DNA of 64,000 bases from an uncultured Collinsella sp. (GTDB taxonomy: Bacteria; Actinomycetota; Coriobacteriia; Coriobacteriales; Coriobacteriaceae). Under the pieces are notes generated by a model. It was not told the origin of the DNA and made no database searches. It worked only from the letters and a program-made list of their open reading frames with translations. The stretch spans positions 41,402-105,401 of the forward strand of contig UQMU01000002.1 in NCBI GenBank assembly GCA_900542305.1. Direction: 5' to 3'. Below, one piece after another: positions 18,381-26,633 of this stretch (its first letter is position 1; every line of letters begins with the position of its first letter). The position numbers were made by a program, and so were the translations under genes.

Positions 18381-19247
18381 ATGGCATCGCGGTATCAGAT
18401 TGTTTGTATGGTGGTCGATCGCGGCAGTCTTAAGGGCGCGGCGGACGAGTTGGGCTATACGCAAAGTGCGGTGAGCCAGGCCGTCAAGGCGCTCGAGCGC
18501 GAGCTGGGCACCACGCTTATCGAGCGCGGAAAGCAGGGCGTTTCGCTTACGCGCGATGGCAAGCAGTATCTGCCGTACCTGCGCCAGATTGTGACCGCCG
18601 AGGCCGAGCTCGAGGGCAAGCGCCAGGAGCTGCTGGGGCTTTCGTCGACCGATATTCGCATCGCGACGTTTACCAACGTGAGCCGTACCGTGCTGCCGCG
18701 TGTGATCCGCGACTTTGGTACGCTGCACCCGGGCGTACGCTTTACCCTCAAGCAGGGCGATTACACGCGCAACGCTCAGTGGGTGCACGACGGCGTGGTG
18801 GATTTTTGCTTTACGGCGCGCGGGTTTACCGCAGGCCTCGAGAAGCGTGTGGTCTATCACGACGAGTTGGTGGCGCTGCTGCCGGCTGCGCATCCGCTGG
18901 CGGCAAAGGAAAAGGTGACGCTCGCCGACCTGGCGTCCGAGCCCTTTGTGCTGCTGGATGAGGGCGAACAGAGCCTGGTGCTCGATGCATTTGCGACACA
19001 TGGGCTGTCGCCGCACGTGACGAGTGAGGTGACTGACGACTACACCATCATGGCGATGGTGGAGGAGGGCCTAGGCGTGAGCATGCTCTACCGTCGTACT
19101 GTGGAGGGCATGCGAGCCGATATTCGTGTGCGACCCATCGTGCATGCTCCCTCGCGCGACGTAGTGGCAGCTTGGCGCAGCTGGGATACCATGCCTATCG
19201 CCACGAGGCGCTTTATCGACTATATGAGCTCGCATATTGTCAATTAA
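18381..19247 (+). CDS. LysR-family transcriptional regulator (EamA-linked copy 1)
   Basis: A 288-residue LTTR. The winged HTH occupies residues 1-60 with GSLKGAADELGYTQSAVSQ as the recognition region and LIERGKQGVSLT as the wing. The remainder is a two-lobed periplasmic-binding-like effector domain (ATFTNVSRTVLP onset, and DYTIMAMVEEGLGVSML in the hinge). That last block nearly matches the other LysR at 58.5 kb (DYAIMAMVEDGLGVSIL), so the two are paralogues. The ATG at 18381 follows TGGAGGCACG. It is divergent from the EamA gene that it probably controls. Confidence 0.9.
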   Translation: MASRYQIVCMVVDRGSLKGAADELGYTQSAVSQAVKALERELGTTLIERGKQGVSLTRDGKQYLPYLRQIVTAEAELEGKRQELLGLSSTDIRIATFTNVSRTVLPRVIRDFGTLHPGVRFTLKQGDYTRNAQWVHDGVVDFCFTARGFTAGLEKRVVYHDELVALLPAAHPLAAKEKVTLADLASEPFVLLDEGEQSLVLDAFATHGLSPHVTSEVTDDYTIMAMVEEGLGVSMLYRRTVEGMRADIRVRPIVHAPSRDVVAAWRSWDTMPIATRRFIDYMSSHIVN

Positions 19248-19274
19248 TGACTGGCGTGGCGTTGAGTGCGGTGT

Positions 19275-20657
19275 CTAGCGGGCTGTCGCTTTGGCTTGGG
19301 TGGCGCGATAGGTGCGTGCCGGGTGGCAAAGTAGTACCGCCACGACCATAAAGAACGCCGTGGTGCCCAGGCTGATAGGGTAGACCATCATGATGTTCGC
19401 AAAGGTGCGGAAGTGCGGGAACACGCAGAACACCCAATAGAAGCGGATGCCGCAGACGCAGATCATGGTGATGAGGGCGGGCGTGAGCGAGATACCAAAG
19501 CCGCGTAGGTAGCCGGACATGTTTTCGTAGAACATGCTAAAGGCGTACGCCGGGAAGATCGAACACACGCGGATATAGCCGATCGAGACGATGTTGGGAT
19601 CGCTGTTGAACAGCGACAAGATCTCGCGCCCCAGGCCGACAATAACGATGATCGTGGTGAGTGCAACGATACCGCCTTCGACCAGGCAGACCTTGAGCGT
19701 TTTGGTGCAGCGGTCGATCTGGCGGGCACCGTGGTTTTGTCCCACAAAGGTGGTGCAAGCCTGGCTAAAGCTGTTGAGCAGGTTGTAGCATACGTACTCC
19801 AAGCTCATAGCGGCGCTCGATGCCGCCATGACCTCGGTGCCCAGGCTGTTGATAGCAGACTGGATGATGATGTTGGCGACGGCAAAGACGGCGCTCTGGA
19901 TGCCGGCGGGCAGGCCGATCTTGACGATGCGCTTGAGGGCGACGGGGTCGATAGCCAGGTCGCGCGGGGTGACGCGGACGACGGAGTCGGTCTTGAGCAG
20001 GCGGATAAAGAGCGTAGCGGCGCTGACGGTGTAGGCGATGGCGGTGGCGATGGCGACGCCCGCGACGCCCCAGTGGAGTACGGGGACAAAGATGAGGTCC
20101 AGGCCAATGTTGAGGACGGTGGACACGGCAAGCGCCTGCAGCGGCATGCGGGTGATGCCGACGGAGCGGAAGATCGCGGCCTCAAAGTTGTAGAGCAAGA
20201 TCGAGGGCATGCTGAGCAAAAAGACGCGCAGGTAGAGCGAAGCGAGCGGCATGGTTTCGGCGGGAACATTGAGCGCGGCGAGCATGGGCTCGGCAAAGAT
20301 CTCGCCCAGCGCAATGACGACAAAGCCCACGAGCGCCATTAAAATCGAGGTATGGACGGCGCGTTTGACCATGTTCTGATCGTTGCGGCCGATAGCGTTG
20401 GCGATGACCACGTTAGAGCCAAGCGACATGCCAATAAACAAGTTGAGCATAAGACTGGTAAGCGGAACATTGGAGCCGACCGCCGCCATGGCGAGGGTTC
20501 CCTGGTCACCCGAGAAGTTACCGATAATGACCGTGGCGATGAGGTTCGACAGCTGCTCCAAGATGCTCGTGGCGGCCACGGGGAAGGCGAACAGGGGAAC
20601 ATTGCGCCACAGCGATCCGGTGGTCATGTCAATGTGCTTAGATACGGTGTCAGCCAT
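19275..20657 (-). CDS. MATE-family efflux transporter
   Basis: A 460-residue polytopic protein with twelve predicted helices in two homologous halves, the MatE architecture (PVAATSILEQLSNLIATVIIGNF in the first, PAGIQSAVFAVANIIIQSAIN in the second). MATE pumps exchange Na+ or H+ for cationic drugs or metabolites. The N-terminal KHIDMTTGSLWRNV is typical of the gut clostridial/coriobacterial subgroup. The stop codon lies 27 bp from the convergent LysR stop. Only a weak GAGATTGAGAG purine run precedes the ATG at 20657. The substrate is not predictable. Confidence 0.92.
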   Translation of the reverse strand: MADTVSKHIDMTTGSLWRNVPLFAFPVAATSILEQLSNLIATVIIGNFSGDQGTLAMAAVGSNVPLTSLMLNLFIGMSLGSNVVIANAIGRNDQNMVKRAVHTSILMALVGFVVIALGEIFAEPMLAALNVPAETMPLASLYLRVFLLSMPSILLYNFEAAIFRSVGITRMPLQALAVSTVLNIGLDLIFVPVLHWGVAGVAIATAIAYTVSAATLFIRLLKTDSVVRVTPRDLAIDPVALKRIVKIGLPAGIQSAVFAVANIIIQSAINSLGTEVMAASSAAMSLEYVCYNLLNSFSQACTTFVGQNHGARQIDRCTKTLKVCLVEGGIVALTTIIVIVGLGREILSLFNSDPNIVSIGYIRVCSIFPAYAFSMFYENMSGYLRGFGISLTPALITMICVCGIRFYWVFCVFPHFRTFANIMMVYPISLGTTAFFMVVAVLLCHPARTYRATQAKATAR

Positions 20658-20717
20658 ACGCTCTCAATCTCTAACATGCTCTTTTGTGCTTATTTGCGCA
20701 GACGATGATACTCCTAA

Positions 20718-20779
20718 TCGACTAGTCATTGGGGACGTTCTAAAACGATTACTCATTCAAGAACGTCCCCAATGACTAG
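20718..20779. repeat. REP-like palindrome, family A copy 3
   Basis: ATTGGGGACGTTCT (from 20728) and AAGAACGTCCCCAAT (to 20773) form the arms, and the flanks GACTAGTC and GACTAG extend the palindrome. It lies upstream of both the MATE and rlmA genes. Confidence 0.85.
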
Positions 20780-20794
20780 GCGGGGAAGGCGTGC

Positions 20795-20800
20795 GACAAT
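20795..20800 (+). promoter_or_regulatory. GACAAT -10-like element of rlmA
   Basis: GGCGTGCGACAAT lies 35 bp before the rlmA ATG and directly follows a REP copy. The 21-bp block ending here differs from that at 7185-7205 at only two positions. Confidence 0.4.
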
Positions 20801-20835
20801 GGTGGGCGTTGTGTTGTTCGCGCTAAGGAGTTGCC

Positions 20836-21651
20836 ATGTTGTTGTGTCCCGTTTGCCATGAGCCGCTGGTGGATGACGAACGCGGTGCTGCATGCGCGGG
20901 TGGGCACCGGTTTGACCGTGCGCGCGAGGGCTATCTATATCTCCTGCGCTCGTCCAAGAGCGGCGACTCCATGGGCGATCCCAAGTCGCAGGCACGCAGC
21001 CGTCGCGACTTTCTGAACCGCGGTTACTATGCGCCGTTGCGCGATGCGATGGTCGAGCTGGTGCGCGAGCGGGTGTCTGGACGTGCCGCGTCTACGAACT
21101 GCCCCATGACGTTGCTCGATATTTGCTGTGGCGAGGGCTATTACACCAGCGCCATGGGTGCGGTGCCGGGCGTGGATGCTTACGGCTTTGACCTGGGCAA
21201 AGAGATGGTGCGCCTTGCCGCCAAGCGCGGCGATGCGACCTATTTCGTGGCCAACATGAAGGACATCCCCGTGGCCGATGGCACCTTCGATATGGTGACC
21301 GAGCTCTTTGCTCCCTTTAACGAGCGTGAGTTTTCTCGCGTGCTGGCGCCAGAGGGCTCGCTCTACACCGTGGTGCCGGGTGCCCGTCATCTGTTTGGGC
21401 TCAAGGAGGTACTCTACGACACGCCGTACCTTAACGATGAGAAGCTGCCGAAGACCACCGAGCTCGAGTTAGTCGGAACGCAGCGGGTATCTGCGAATAT
21501 TACGCTTCAGACCCAGGCCGATATCGAGGCGGTGTTCCAGATGACGCCGTACTACTATCGCACACGCCCTGCCGACAAAGAGCGCCTGGCAAATTTGGAT
21601 ACCCTTCAAACCGACATCGACTTCATCATCGCCGAGTACCGCCACAGCTAA
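20836..21651 (+). CDS. 23S rRNA (guanine-N1)-methyltransferase, RlmA-like
   Basis: A 271-residue protein. An N-terminal zinc finger (Cys4, Cys7, Cys20, His24) precedes a Rossmann SAM-methyltransferase domain: motif I LLDICCGEGYYTSAM, then GFDLGKEMV and FVANMKDIPVADGTFDMV. The motif ARSRRDFLNRGYYAPLR before motif I is diagnostic of RlmA, which methylates N1 of G745 (RlmAI) or G748 (RlmAII) in 23S rRNA helix 35. Which guanine is modified cannot be decided here; RlmAII enzymes can affect tylosin susceptibility. Length fits the family (about 270). AAGGAG precedes the ATG. Confidence 0.88.
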   Translation: MLLCPVCHEPLVDDERGAACAGGHRFDRAREGYLYLLRSSKSGDSMGDPKSQARSRRDFLNRGYYAPLRDAMVELVRERVSGRAASTNCPMTLLDICCGEGYYTSAMGAVPGVDAYGFDLGKEMVRLAAKRGDATYFVANMKDIPVADGTFDMVTELFAPFNEREFSRVLAPEGSLYTVVPGARHLFGLKEVLYDTPYLNDEKLPKTTELELVGTQRVSANITLQTQADIEAVFQMTPYYYRTRPADKERLANLDTLQTDIDFIIAEYRHS

Positions 21652-21652
21652 C

Positions 21653-21689
21653 AACCTGCCAAAAAGGGACAGGTTTATTTTGGTAGGTT
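21653..21689. repeat. REP-like palindrome, family C copy 1
   Basis: AACCTGCCAAAA and TTTTGGTAGGTT flank the centre AGGGACAGGTTTA. It starts two bases after the rlmA stop codon. A second copy is at 42291-42313. Confidence 0.8.
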
Positions 21690-21705
21690 TTATCTGGGCA
21701 AACGT

Positions 21706-21743
21706 AAAGGGCCGACCGCGGAGATGCGCGATCGGCCCTTTTT
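21706..21743. terminator. bidirectional intrinsic terminator
   Basis: AAAGGGCCGA...CGCG (from 21706) pairs with CGCG...TCGGCCCTTT and runs into TTT. It lies between the convergent rlmA and small membrane protein genes and has A/T tails on both sides. Confidence 0.88.
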
Positions 21744-21779
21744 AGTTGCTTGGCTGCAGAGGTTATGAGAAGCGAGCGC

Positions 21780-22181
21780 TTACAGGCGGTCCTTGTTCTC
21801 GGCCTTAACGGCGTGTGCCTGCTGGACAAAGAACAGGTCGTACACCACGATGACAAAGGCGCCAAAGTTGATGGCGTCGCCGCCAAACGCGGGAAGCGTG
21901 AGCACCGCTTGGGCAAGCGTGGCGACCGCGGCAACAATACCGAGCTTAAACGCGCCGTCCACCTGCGAAGGCTTGTTGGCGCCCTTGACACCGGCGACGC
22001 CTGCAGCAAGGTCGACGAGACCCTTGGCGATAAGCACGACCGCTGCGAGCGTGGCGTACGAACCGTACGTGGAATCGAGACCGCCCGTGGCGATACCGAC
22101 GCCGGCGGTGACGAGGCTGGCGATGCCCAAAACAAAGTAGATGAGAGCAAGGATTTTGAGAGTCTTGCGAGTGAAGCTCAT
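21780..22181 (-). CDS. small four-helix membrane protein of unknown function
   Basis: A 133-residue hydrophobic protein with about four membrane segments: ILALIYFVLGIASLVTAGVG, LAAVVLIAKGLVDLAAGV, LGIVAAVATLAQAVLTL and NFGAFVIVVYDLFFVQ. The loops are short and the tail HAVKAENKDRL is charged. GAAAGGACC lies upstream of ATG 22181; the longer frame to 22250 has no ribosome site. I do not recognise a family with certainty; it resembles short DUF-type membrane proteins common in Coriobacteria. It is alone on its strand and shares the terminator at 21706. Confidence 0.7.
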   Translation of the reverse strand: MSFTRKTLKILALIYFVLGIASLVTAGVGIATGGLDSTYGSYATLAAVVLIAKGLVDLAAGVAGVKGANKPSQVDGAFKLGIVAAVATLAQAVLTLPAFGGDAINFGAFVIVVYDLFFVQQAHAVKAENKDRL

Positions 22182-22408
22182 GGCTGGTCCTTTCGATACG
22201 AGTACGCCAACTTGGCGCACCCAATGTACTGCACATATGGTGAAGCACATTGTAGTTCAACGGGGCGATGCATGCGTTTGAAAGCGTCTCTTGCCTGTGC
22301 GGTCCAACCTTTCAAAAAGGAAAGCTGGGCGTAAGTCAAATCGATGGCAGCGTATGCGCGGCGCTGCGATGATGGGGCCATGGTAAGAGTTGGACCGAAG
22401 GAGGAGCC

Positions 22409-22552
22409 ATGATGTACGGAGCAGAGCAGGTACGTGAGGCGCGGTCGTTGGGAAGGCGCATGAGTGATTCCGTGATCGCTGCTGTGTGCACGGGATTGAT
22501 GGCGGTGCTTTGCATTGGGATGCTGTGGGCCATGACGCATGTGGGACAATAG
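22409..22552 (+). CDS. 47-residue single-pass membrane protein (small ORF)
   Basis: An ATG at 22409 preceded by a near-ideal AAGGAGGA (22398-22405) opens a 47-codon frame ending in TAG at 22550-22552. The peptide has a charged N terminus (EQVREARSLGRRM) and one strong hydrophobic helix (VIAAVCTGLMAVLCIGMLWAM), so it probably inserts in the membrane with its C terminus near the outer face. No family is recognised. It lies 63 bp before the RsmJ-like gene. Strong ribosome site and clean topology favour a real gene; conservation was not testable. Confidence 0.55.
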   Translation: MMYGAEQVREARSLGRRMSDSVIAAVCTGLMAVLCIGMLWAMTHVGQ

Positions 22553-22615
22553 CGGGCGGTGGGGTGCCGACACAAACGGCGCTCACGTATTCGTTTTGCT
22601 TATTAAGGAGTACCC

Positions 22616-23320
22616 ATGGGCGTCGTCGATCCCTTTTCTGTTGCTCGGGCCGCGGGGCTTGAGCTGATCGGGAAGTCCGAGGGCCTCACGCTCACCGACG
22701 GCACGATGGAGCTGCGTGCCGATTTTACCCGCATGCTGCCACGACTCAAGCAAGGCCGTCTGCAGCAAGAGCTGCTGGTAAAGGCTGCGCGCGTAAAAGG
22801 CATCGAGCGCCCATGGGCGATTGATGCCACGGCGGGCTTTGGCGAGGATTCGCTGCTGTTGGCGGCCGCGGGCTTTACCGTCGATCTGTACGAGCAGGAT
22901 TGCGTGATTGCGGCGCTCCTCAAGGATGCCTTGGATCGCGCGGCAGACGATCCGGCGCTTGCGGTTGCCGTGTCGCGCATGCGCCTTCATGCGGGCGAGG
23001 ACAGCATTGCCGGTCTTCGCCATGTAGCTGAGTTGATCGGGCGGGGCGAGCTTGCCGCCCCCGACGTGGTGTATCTGGACCCCATGTTTCCCGAGCGCAC
23101 CAAAAGTGCGGCGGTCAAAAAGAAGTTCCAGCTCCTACATCATCTGGAGCAGCCATGCGCCGACGAGGAATTGCTGGTCGAGGCGGCGCTTGCGGTGCAC
23201 CCGCGCAAGGTCGTTATCAAACGGCCGGTAAAGGGGCCACTGCTCGCCGGCGTAAAGCCGAGCTATCAGCTCGCGGGCAAGGCCGTTCGCTACGACGTTT
23301 TGGTGCCGCCGCGCCCGTAG
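22616..23320 (+). CDS. 16S rRNA (guanine-N2)-methyltransferase, RsmJ-like
   Basis: A 234-residue class I SAM methyltransferase of the RsmJ/YhiQ type. Motif I is AIDATAGFGEDSLLLAAAGF, the acidic motif II is VDLYEQD, and the catalytic-region motif is VVYLDPMFPERTKSAAVKKK, which in RsmJ reads YLDPMFP. An N-terminal cap with RADFTRMLPRLKQGRLQQELLVKA precedes the Rossmann core. RsmJ adds a methyl to N2 of G1516 in 16S rRNA. AAGGAG precedes the ATG. The gene is one of several rRNA/tRNA modification genes in this window. Confidence 0.85.
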   Translation: MGVVDPFSVARAAGLELIGKSEGLTLTDGTMELRADFTRMLPRLKQGRLQQELLVKAARVKGIERPWAIDATAGFGEDSLLLAAAGFTVDLYEQDCVIAALLKDALDRAADDPALAVAVSRMRLHAGEDSIAGLRHVAELIGRGELAAPDVVYLDPMFPERTKSAAVKKKFQLLHHLEQPCADEELLVEAALAVHPRKVVIKRPVKGPLLAGVKPSYQLAGKAVRYDVLVPPRP

Positions 23321-23368
23321 CTTGCGTGCGATTACCGGGGCTTCGCTAGTGCCGTGCCGATGCGGTCT

Positions 23369-23665
23369 CTATTTCCAAGGGTGCGACGTCAGGTGCCAGC
23401 CGCCGCAGTATTCACATTTGTAGCAGGCCAAACCACGCCGCCCGCGGTTTTCGCAGTCGGCCATAACTGCCTCGGCCTCGGCGCGTGTGTCGTAACGGTT
23501 TTTGCGTTCGCACGACTTGTAACGCCAGGCTTCATCGCGCTCGGCGTCTAGGGCGTCGCGGCGCTCGTCCTCGCGCGCAAACAGGTCGCTCATATCGCCG
23601 CCGGTAGCAGCGCCCAAAAACTCGCTTTTGGCCTTTGACCAGGCGGCTCGCTTTTTGCTTCCCAT
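23369..23665 (-). CDS. small zinc-finger-like protein of unknown function
   Basis: A 98-residue charged protein. The first two thirds are acidic/basic helix (SDLFAREDERRDALDAERDEAW). The C terminus holds a probable zinc-binding unit, CERKNRYDTRAEAEAVMADC...CYKCEYCGGWHLTSHP. The CxYCGGWHLT tail recurs in many short bacterial and phage proteins of unknown role. ATG 23665 is chosen; an in-frame TTG (23686) is an alternative because GGAGAGAGG lies ten bases before the ATG. It is divergent from the GNAT gene with a palindrome between them. Confidence 0.65.
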   Translation of the reverse strand: MGSKKRAAWSKAKSEFLGAATGGDMSDLFAREDERRDALDAERDEAWRYKSCERKNRYDTRAEAEAVMADCENRGRRGLACYKCEYCGGWHLTSHPWK

Positions 23666-23690
23666 CTGCTTAGCGCCTCTCTCCAAACGC

Positions 23691-23720
23691 TGGTATCATT
23701 GCTCAACCAAAGTGATACCA
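23691..23720. promoter_or_regulatory. inverted repeat between divergent genes
   Basis: TGGTATCA (23691-23698) and TGATACCA (23713-23720) are perfect 8-nt arms around a 14-nt spacer, midway between the zinc-finger-like and GNAT genes. It could be an operator for either. Confidence 0.5.
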
Positions 23721-23739
23721 ATAAACGTGAGGTCGCCGC

Positions 23740-24231
23740 GTGATGATCAGAAAAACCCTCGATACCGACATTCCCGCCGTCATGGCTATCTATGACACAG
23801 CCCGCGCCTTTATGCGCGCGCATGGCAACGCCACGCAGTGGCCCGAGGGCACGCCTTCTGCCGAGCAGCTGGCTGCCGATATCGCCGCCGGTGGCAGCTA
23901 TGTGTGCGAAGTCGACGGCCGCGTGGTGGCGACGTTTGCCTTTTTACCGGGCCCGGACGAGTGCTATGACGTAATTGAGGACGGGCAATGGCGCAGCGAC
24001 ACTCCGTACGCCGTGCTGCACCGTGTGGCGTCCGACGGCACCGTGCACGGTATCGCGGCTGCGATGTTTGCCTTTGCCAAAGAGCGTGCCGATCACCTGC
24101 GCATCGACACGCATCAGGACAACCTGCCCATGCAGGGAGCCATCGCCAAGGCCGGGTTTAAGCGCGCCGGTATCGTATATGTGTCGGACGGTACGCCGCG
24201 CGTCGCGTTTGATTGGCTGCGCGAGGCATAA
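23740..24231 (+). CDS. GNAT-family N-acetyltransferase
   Basis: A 163-residue single-domain acetyltransferase. The N-terminal strand-helix MIRKTLDTDIPAVMAIYDTARAFMRAHGN is typical, followed by VCEVDGRVVATFAFLPGPD. The acetyl-CoA-binding helix is weakly conserved (GTVHGIAAAMFAFA), with LRIDTHQDNLPMQGAIAKAGFKRAGIVYV as the C-terminal V-shaped strands. The N4 motif DTHQDNLPMQ matches the YjdJ/RimI-like subgroup of unknown substrates. The start is GTG 23740 or ATG 23743, one codon apart; GTGAGG lies upstream. A terminator follows. Confidence 0.87.
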   Translation: MMIRKTLDTDIPAVMAIYDTARAFMRAHGNATQWPEGTPSAEQLAADIAAGGSYVCEVDGRVVATFAFLPGPDECYDVIEDGQWRSDTPYAVLHRVASDGTVHGIAAAMFAFAKERADHLRIDTHQDNLPMQGAIAKAGFKRAGIVYVSDGTPRVAFDWLREA

Positions 24232-24264
24232 AGGCCGAGTCACATACCAGCGTTTCACCGAAAT

Positions 24265-24293
24265 GAAAATGGCCCCGAGTGGGGCCATTTTTG
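24265..24293 (+). terminator. intrinsic terminator after the GNAT gene
   Basis: AAATGGCCCC (24267-24276) pairs with GGGGCCATTT (24281-24290) and is followed by TT. The remaining 240 bp before the GTPase gene hold a GC-rich imperfect hairpin near 24394-24422 and a likely promoter near 24467-24477, with no credible ORF. Confidence 0.88.
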
Positions 24294-24536
24294 GTAAAAC
24301 GCGTTGTTGTGGGGCTCGCGTTGTTATCGCCCCAGATGAGCCCGGGCAGACAAAAAGGGGAGGTGCCGGCTTTCGCAAGGCGCGAACCTACGAAAATCGC
24401 CGCGCGGCAACGCGGGGCGATGAGCTCGGTCGGGGGATAGGGCCCGCTTCGCCCGCCGGCCCGTACATTGTATCATCCAGTGTGGAACGAGGATGCCCGT
24501 TGCCGCGTGCGATGGGCTTGCAATAAGAGGAGAGCC

Positions 24537-26540
24537 ATGTCGAAGCAAGCGGTCGTTGGAATCTTGGCGCATGTCGATGCTGGCAAGACCACGTTGGCCG
24601 AGGCCATGCTGTTCAACGCGGGTCGCATTCGCAAACGCGGCCGCGTGGACGATGGCGATTCGCATCTGGATACGAACGAGATTGAGCGCGAGCGTGGCAT
24701 TACGATCTTCTCGTCGCAGGCCGTACTCGACCACGGCGATACCCACGTCATGCTCGTGGATGCGCCGGGGCATGTCGATTTTTCTGCCGAGGCGGAGCGC
24801 ACGCTGCGCGCACTCGACTATGCGATTTTGGTTGTGGGCGCCAACGATGGCGTGCAAGGGCACACCGAAACCCTGTGGCGCCTGCTTGCGCGCTATGACA
24901 TTCCGACGTTCATCTATATCAACAAAATCGATTTGGAGAATCCCGGCCGCGATGTTTTGCTGGCACAGCTTGGGCAGCGTCTTTCCGAAGGCTGCCTGGA
25001 TGCCAACGAACTGCTGGCGGGCGGTGCCGTTCAGGAGGACGCTGCTGCGTTGGACGAGGCGGCGCTCGAGGAGTTTCTTGAAGCGGGTGAGCTTTCCGTC
25101 GCAACGCTGTCGCGCATGGTTGCCGAGCGCAAGCTCTTTCCCTGTTTTGCCGGCTCGGCGCTCAAGGACCAGGGCGTGGACGAGCTGCTGGATGGTATAT
25201 GCGCACTGATGCGTGAACGGGCATGGCACCCGGAGTTTGCCGCGCGCGTCTACCGTGTGAGCCGCGGGGATCGCGGCGAGCGCTTGGCATGGGTTAAAGT
25301 GACCGGCGGCACGCTGCATGCCAAACAGCTGATTAACGGACGTTCCGGCGCCGAGGCGTGGGAGCAAAAGATCGACCAGGTGCGCATCTATAACGGCGAG
25401 AAATACGAGCTTGCCCAGGAAGTTGCCGCTGGCGGCATCTGCACCGTGACGGGTCTTGCGCACGTTCGCCCGGGTGATGTCCTGGGCGCGGAGCCCGCGG
25501 GCGATACGCCCGTCATTGCGCCGGTCCTCACCTATACGGTGCTTCCGGGCGAACACGATGTCCACGCGGTGTTCAAAGCGCTGACTGAGTTGGCGGACGA
25601 AGATCCCATGCTCGGCGTAAGCTGGAACACGCATCTTGAACAAATACATCTGCAGCTCATGGGAGCGGTGCAGCTCGAGGTCGTGCAGCGCGTGCTGGCC
25701 GATCGTTTTGGCCTTGCGGTCGAGTTTGAGCCCGGCGGCATCCTCTATAAGGAGACCATTTCGCAGCCGGTCGAGGGCGTGGGCCACTTTGAGCCGCTGC
25801 GCCACTATGCCGAGGTACATCTGCGCTTGGAGCCGTTGTCGGCGGGCTCGGGCGTGCAGTTTGGCACCGTGACCTCGACCGACGAGCTCGATCTTAACTG
25901 GCAGCGTTTGGCGCTCACCAACGCTATGGAGCGCGATCACCTGGGCGTGCTGACCGGCTCGCCCATCACCGATGTGCGCATTACGCTCACGGGCGGCCGT
26001 GCGCATGCCAAACACACCGAGGGCGGCGATTTTCGCCAGGCCACGTACCGCGCGATTCGCCAGGGGCTCATGCAGGCGCGTGAGGCTGGCGCGGCGGTAC
26101 TGTTGGAGCCGTGGTATCGCTTTGAGCTCGAGGTGCCGGGGGAGTGCGTGGGCCGGGCGCTCTCGGATGCCACGCGCATGGGTGCCGAGTACGAGCCGCC
26201 GACGATGGCGGGAGACCGGGCGAAGCTTGTGGGTCGCGTGCCGGCATCCGAAGTGCAGGATTACGCGCTGGAGGTGGCTGCCTACACGAGTGGTCGCGGA
26301 CATCTGTACCTAGAGTTTGCCGGCTATGCGGCTTGCCATGATGCCGAGCGCGTCATCGAGACGGCCGCCTATGAGCCAGAAGCCGATCTGCCCAACACGC
26401 CCGACTCGGTCTTTTGCTCTCACGGCGCCGGTTACACGGTCAAATGGTGCGACGTCCCCGCCGCGGCGCACGTAAAGATCGATCCCGCCACCTTCCGCCC
26501 CTGGCGAGCAGCAGACGCCGAGTTTTTCGGCCACATGTGA
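24537..26540 (+). CDS. TetM/EF-G-like translational GTPase, probable non-resistance paralogue
   Basis: A 667-residue GTPase with EF-G/TetM domain order. G1 is GILAHVDAGKTTLAEAML, G2 is ERERGITIFSSQ, G3 is DAPGHVDFSAEAERTL and G4 is NKID. Domains II-V follow, including YKETISQPVEGVGHFEPLRHYAEVHLRLEPL. Tet(M), Tet(O) and Tet(W) are about 640 residues and dislodge tetracycline from the ribosome. This protein is longer, matches chromosomal codon use, and has no mobile flanks, so a housekeeping ribosome-binding role is more likely. ATG 24537 follows AAGAGGAG. The stop TGA lies inside a REP-like repeat. Confidence 0.82.
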   Translation: MSKQAVVGILAHVDAGKTTLAEAMLFNAGRIRKRGRVDDGDSHLDTNEIERERGITIFSSQAVLDHGDTHVMLVDAPGHVDFSAEAERTLRALDYAILVVGANDGVQGHTETLWRLLARYDIPTFIYINKIDLENPGRDVLLAQLGQRLSEGCLDANELLAGGAVQEDAAALDEAALEEFLEAGELSVATLSRMVAERKLFPCFAGSALKDQGVDELLDGICALMRERAWHPEFAARVYRVSRGDRGERLAWVKVTGGTLHAKQLINGRSGAEAWEQKIDQVRIYNGEKYELAQEVAAGGICTVTGLAHVRPGDVLGAEPAGDTPVIAPVLTYTVLPGEHDVHAVFKALTELADEDPMLGVSWNTHLEQIHLQLMGAVQLEVVQRVLADRFGLAVEFEPGGILYKETISQPVEGVGHFEPLRHYAEVHLRLEPLSAGSGVQFGTVTSTDELDLNWQRLALTNAMERDHLGVLTGSPITDVRITLTGGRAHAKHTEGGDFRQATYRAIRQGLMQAREAGAAVLLEPWYRFELEVPGECVGRALSDATRMGAEYEPPTMAGDRAKLVGRVPASEVQDYALEVAAYTSGRGHLYLEFAGYAACHDAERVIETAAYEPEADLPNTPDSVFCSHGAGYTVKWCDVPAAAHVKIDPATFRPWRAADAEFFGHM

Positions 26541-26566
26541 CAAAGGGACAGTTCCTTTGTCACATG
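26534..26566. repeat. REP-like palindrome, family B copy 1
   Basis: CATGTGACAAAGG and CCTTTGTCACATG are perfect arms around GACAGTT. It overlaps the last codons and stop of the TetM-like gene. Further copies are at 30261 and 31517. Confidence 0.88.
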
Positions 26567-26570
26567 CTAT

Positions 26571-26607
26571 TGGTATAACTCGGTATAAGTTGGTATAACT
26601 ATTACCA
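26571..26607. repeat. three tandem 10-bp repeats upstream of the AAA+ ATPase gene
   Basis: TGGTATAACT (26571-26580), CGGTATAAGT (26581-26590) and TGGTATAACT (26591-26600) repeat every 10 bp, one helical turn. The last unit continues into ATTACCA, giving TGGTA-N7-TACCA. Position and spacing suggest cooperative regulator binding at the module promoter. Confidence 0.7.
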
Positions 26608-26633
26608 GGGTTTGCCAATCCGAGGAGGCCGAC

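Noticed and set aside
24324..26303. Long minus-strand frame (659 codons) antisense to the TetM-like gene
   Set aside because: It lacks recognisable motifs and is the usual antisense shadow of a high-GC coding frame; the plus-strand protein is clearly real.
24537..26540. Acquired tetracycline resistance gene
   Set aside because: No integrase, transposase, tet leader peptide or compositional break is visible, and length exceeds Tet(M/O/W).
26571..26600. Possible CRISPR array
   Set aside because: Units are 10 bp, contiguous and only three; there are no spacers and no cas genes.
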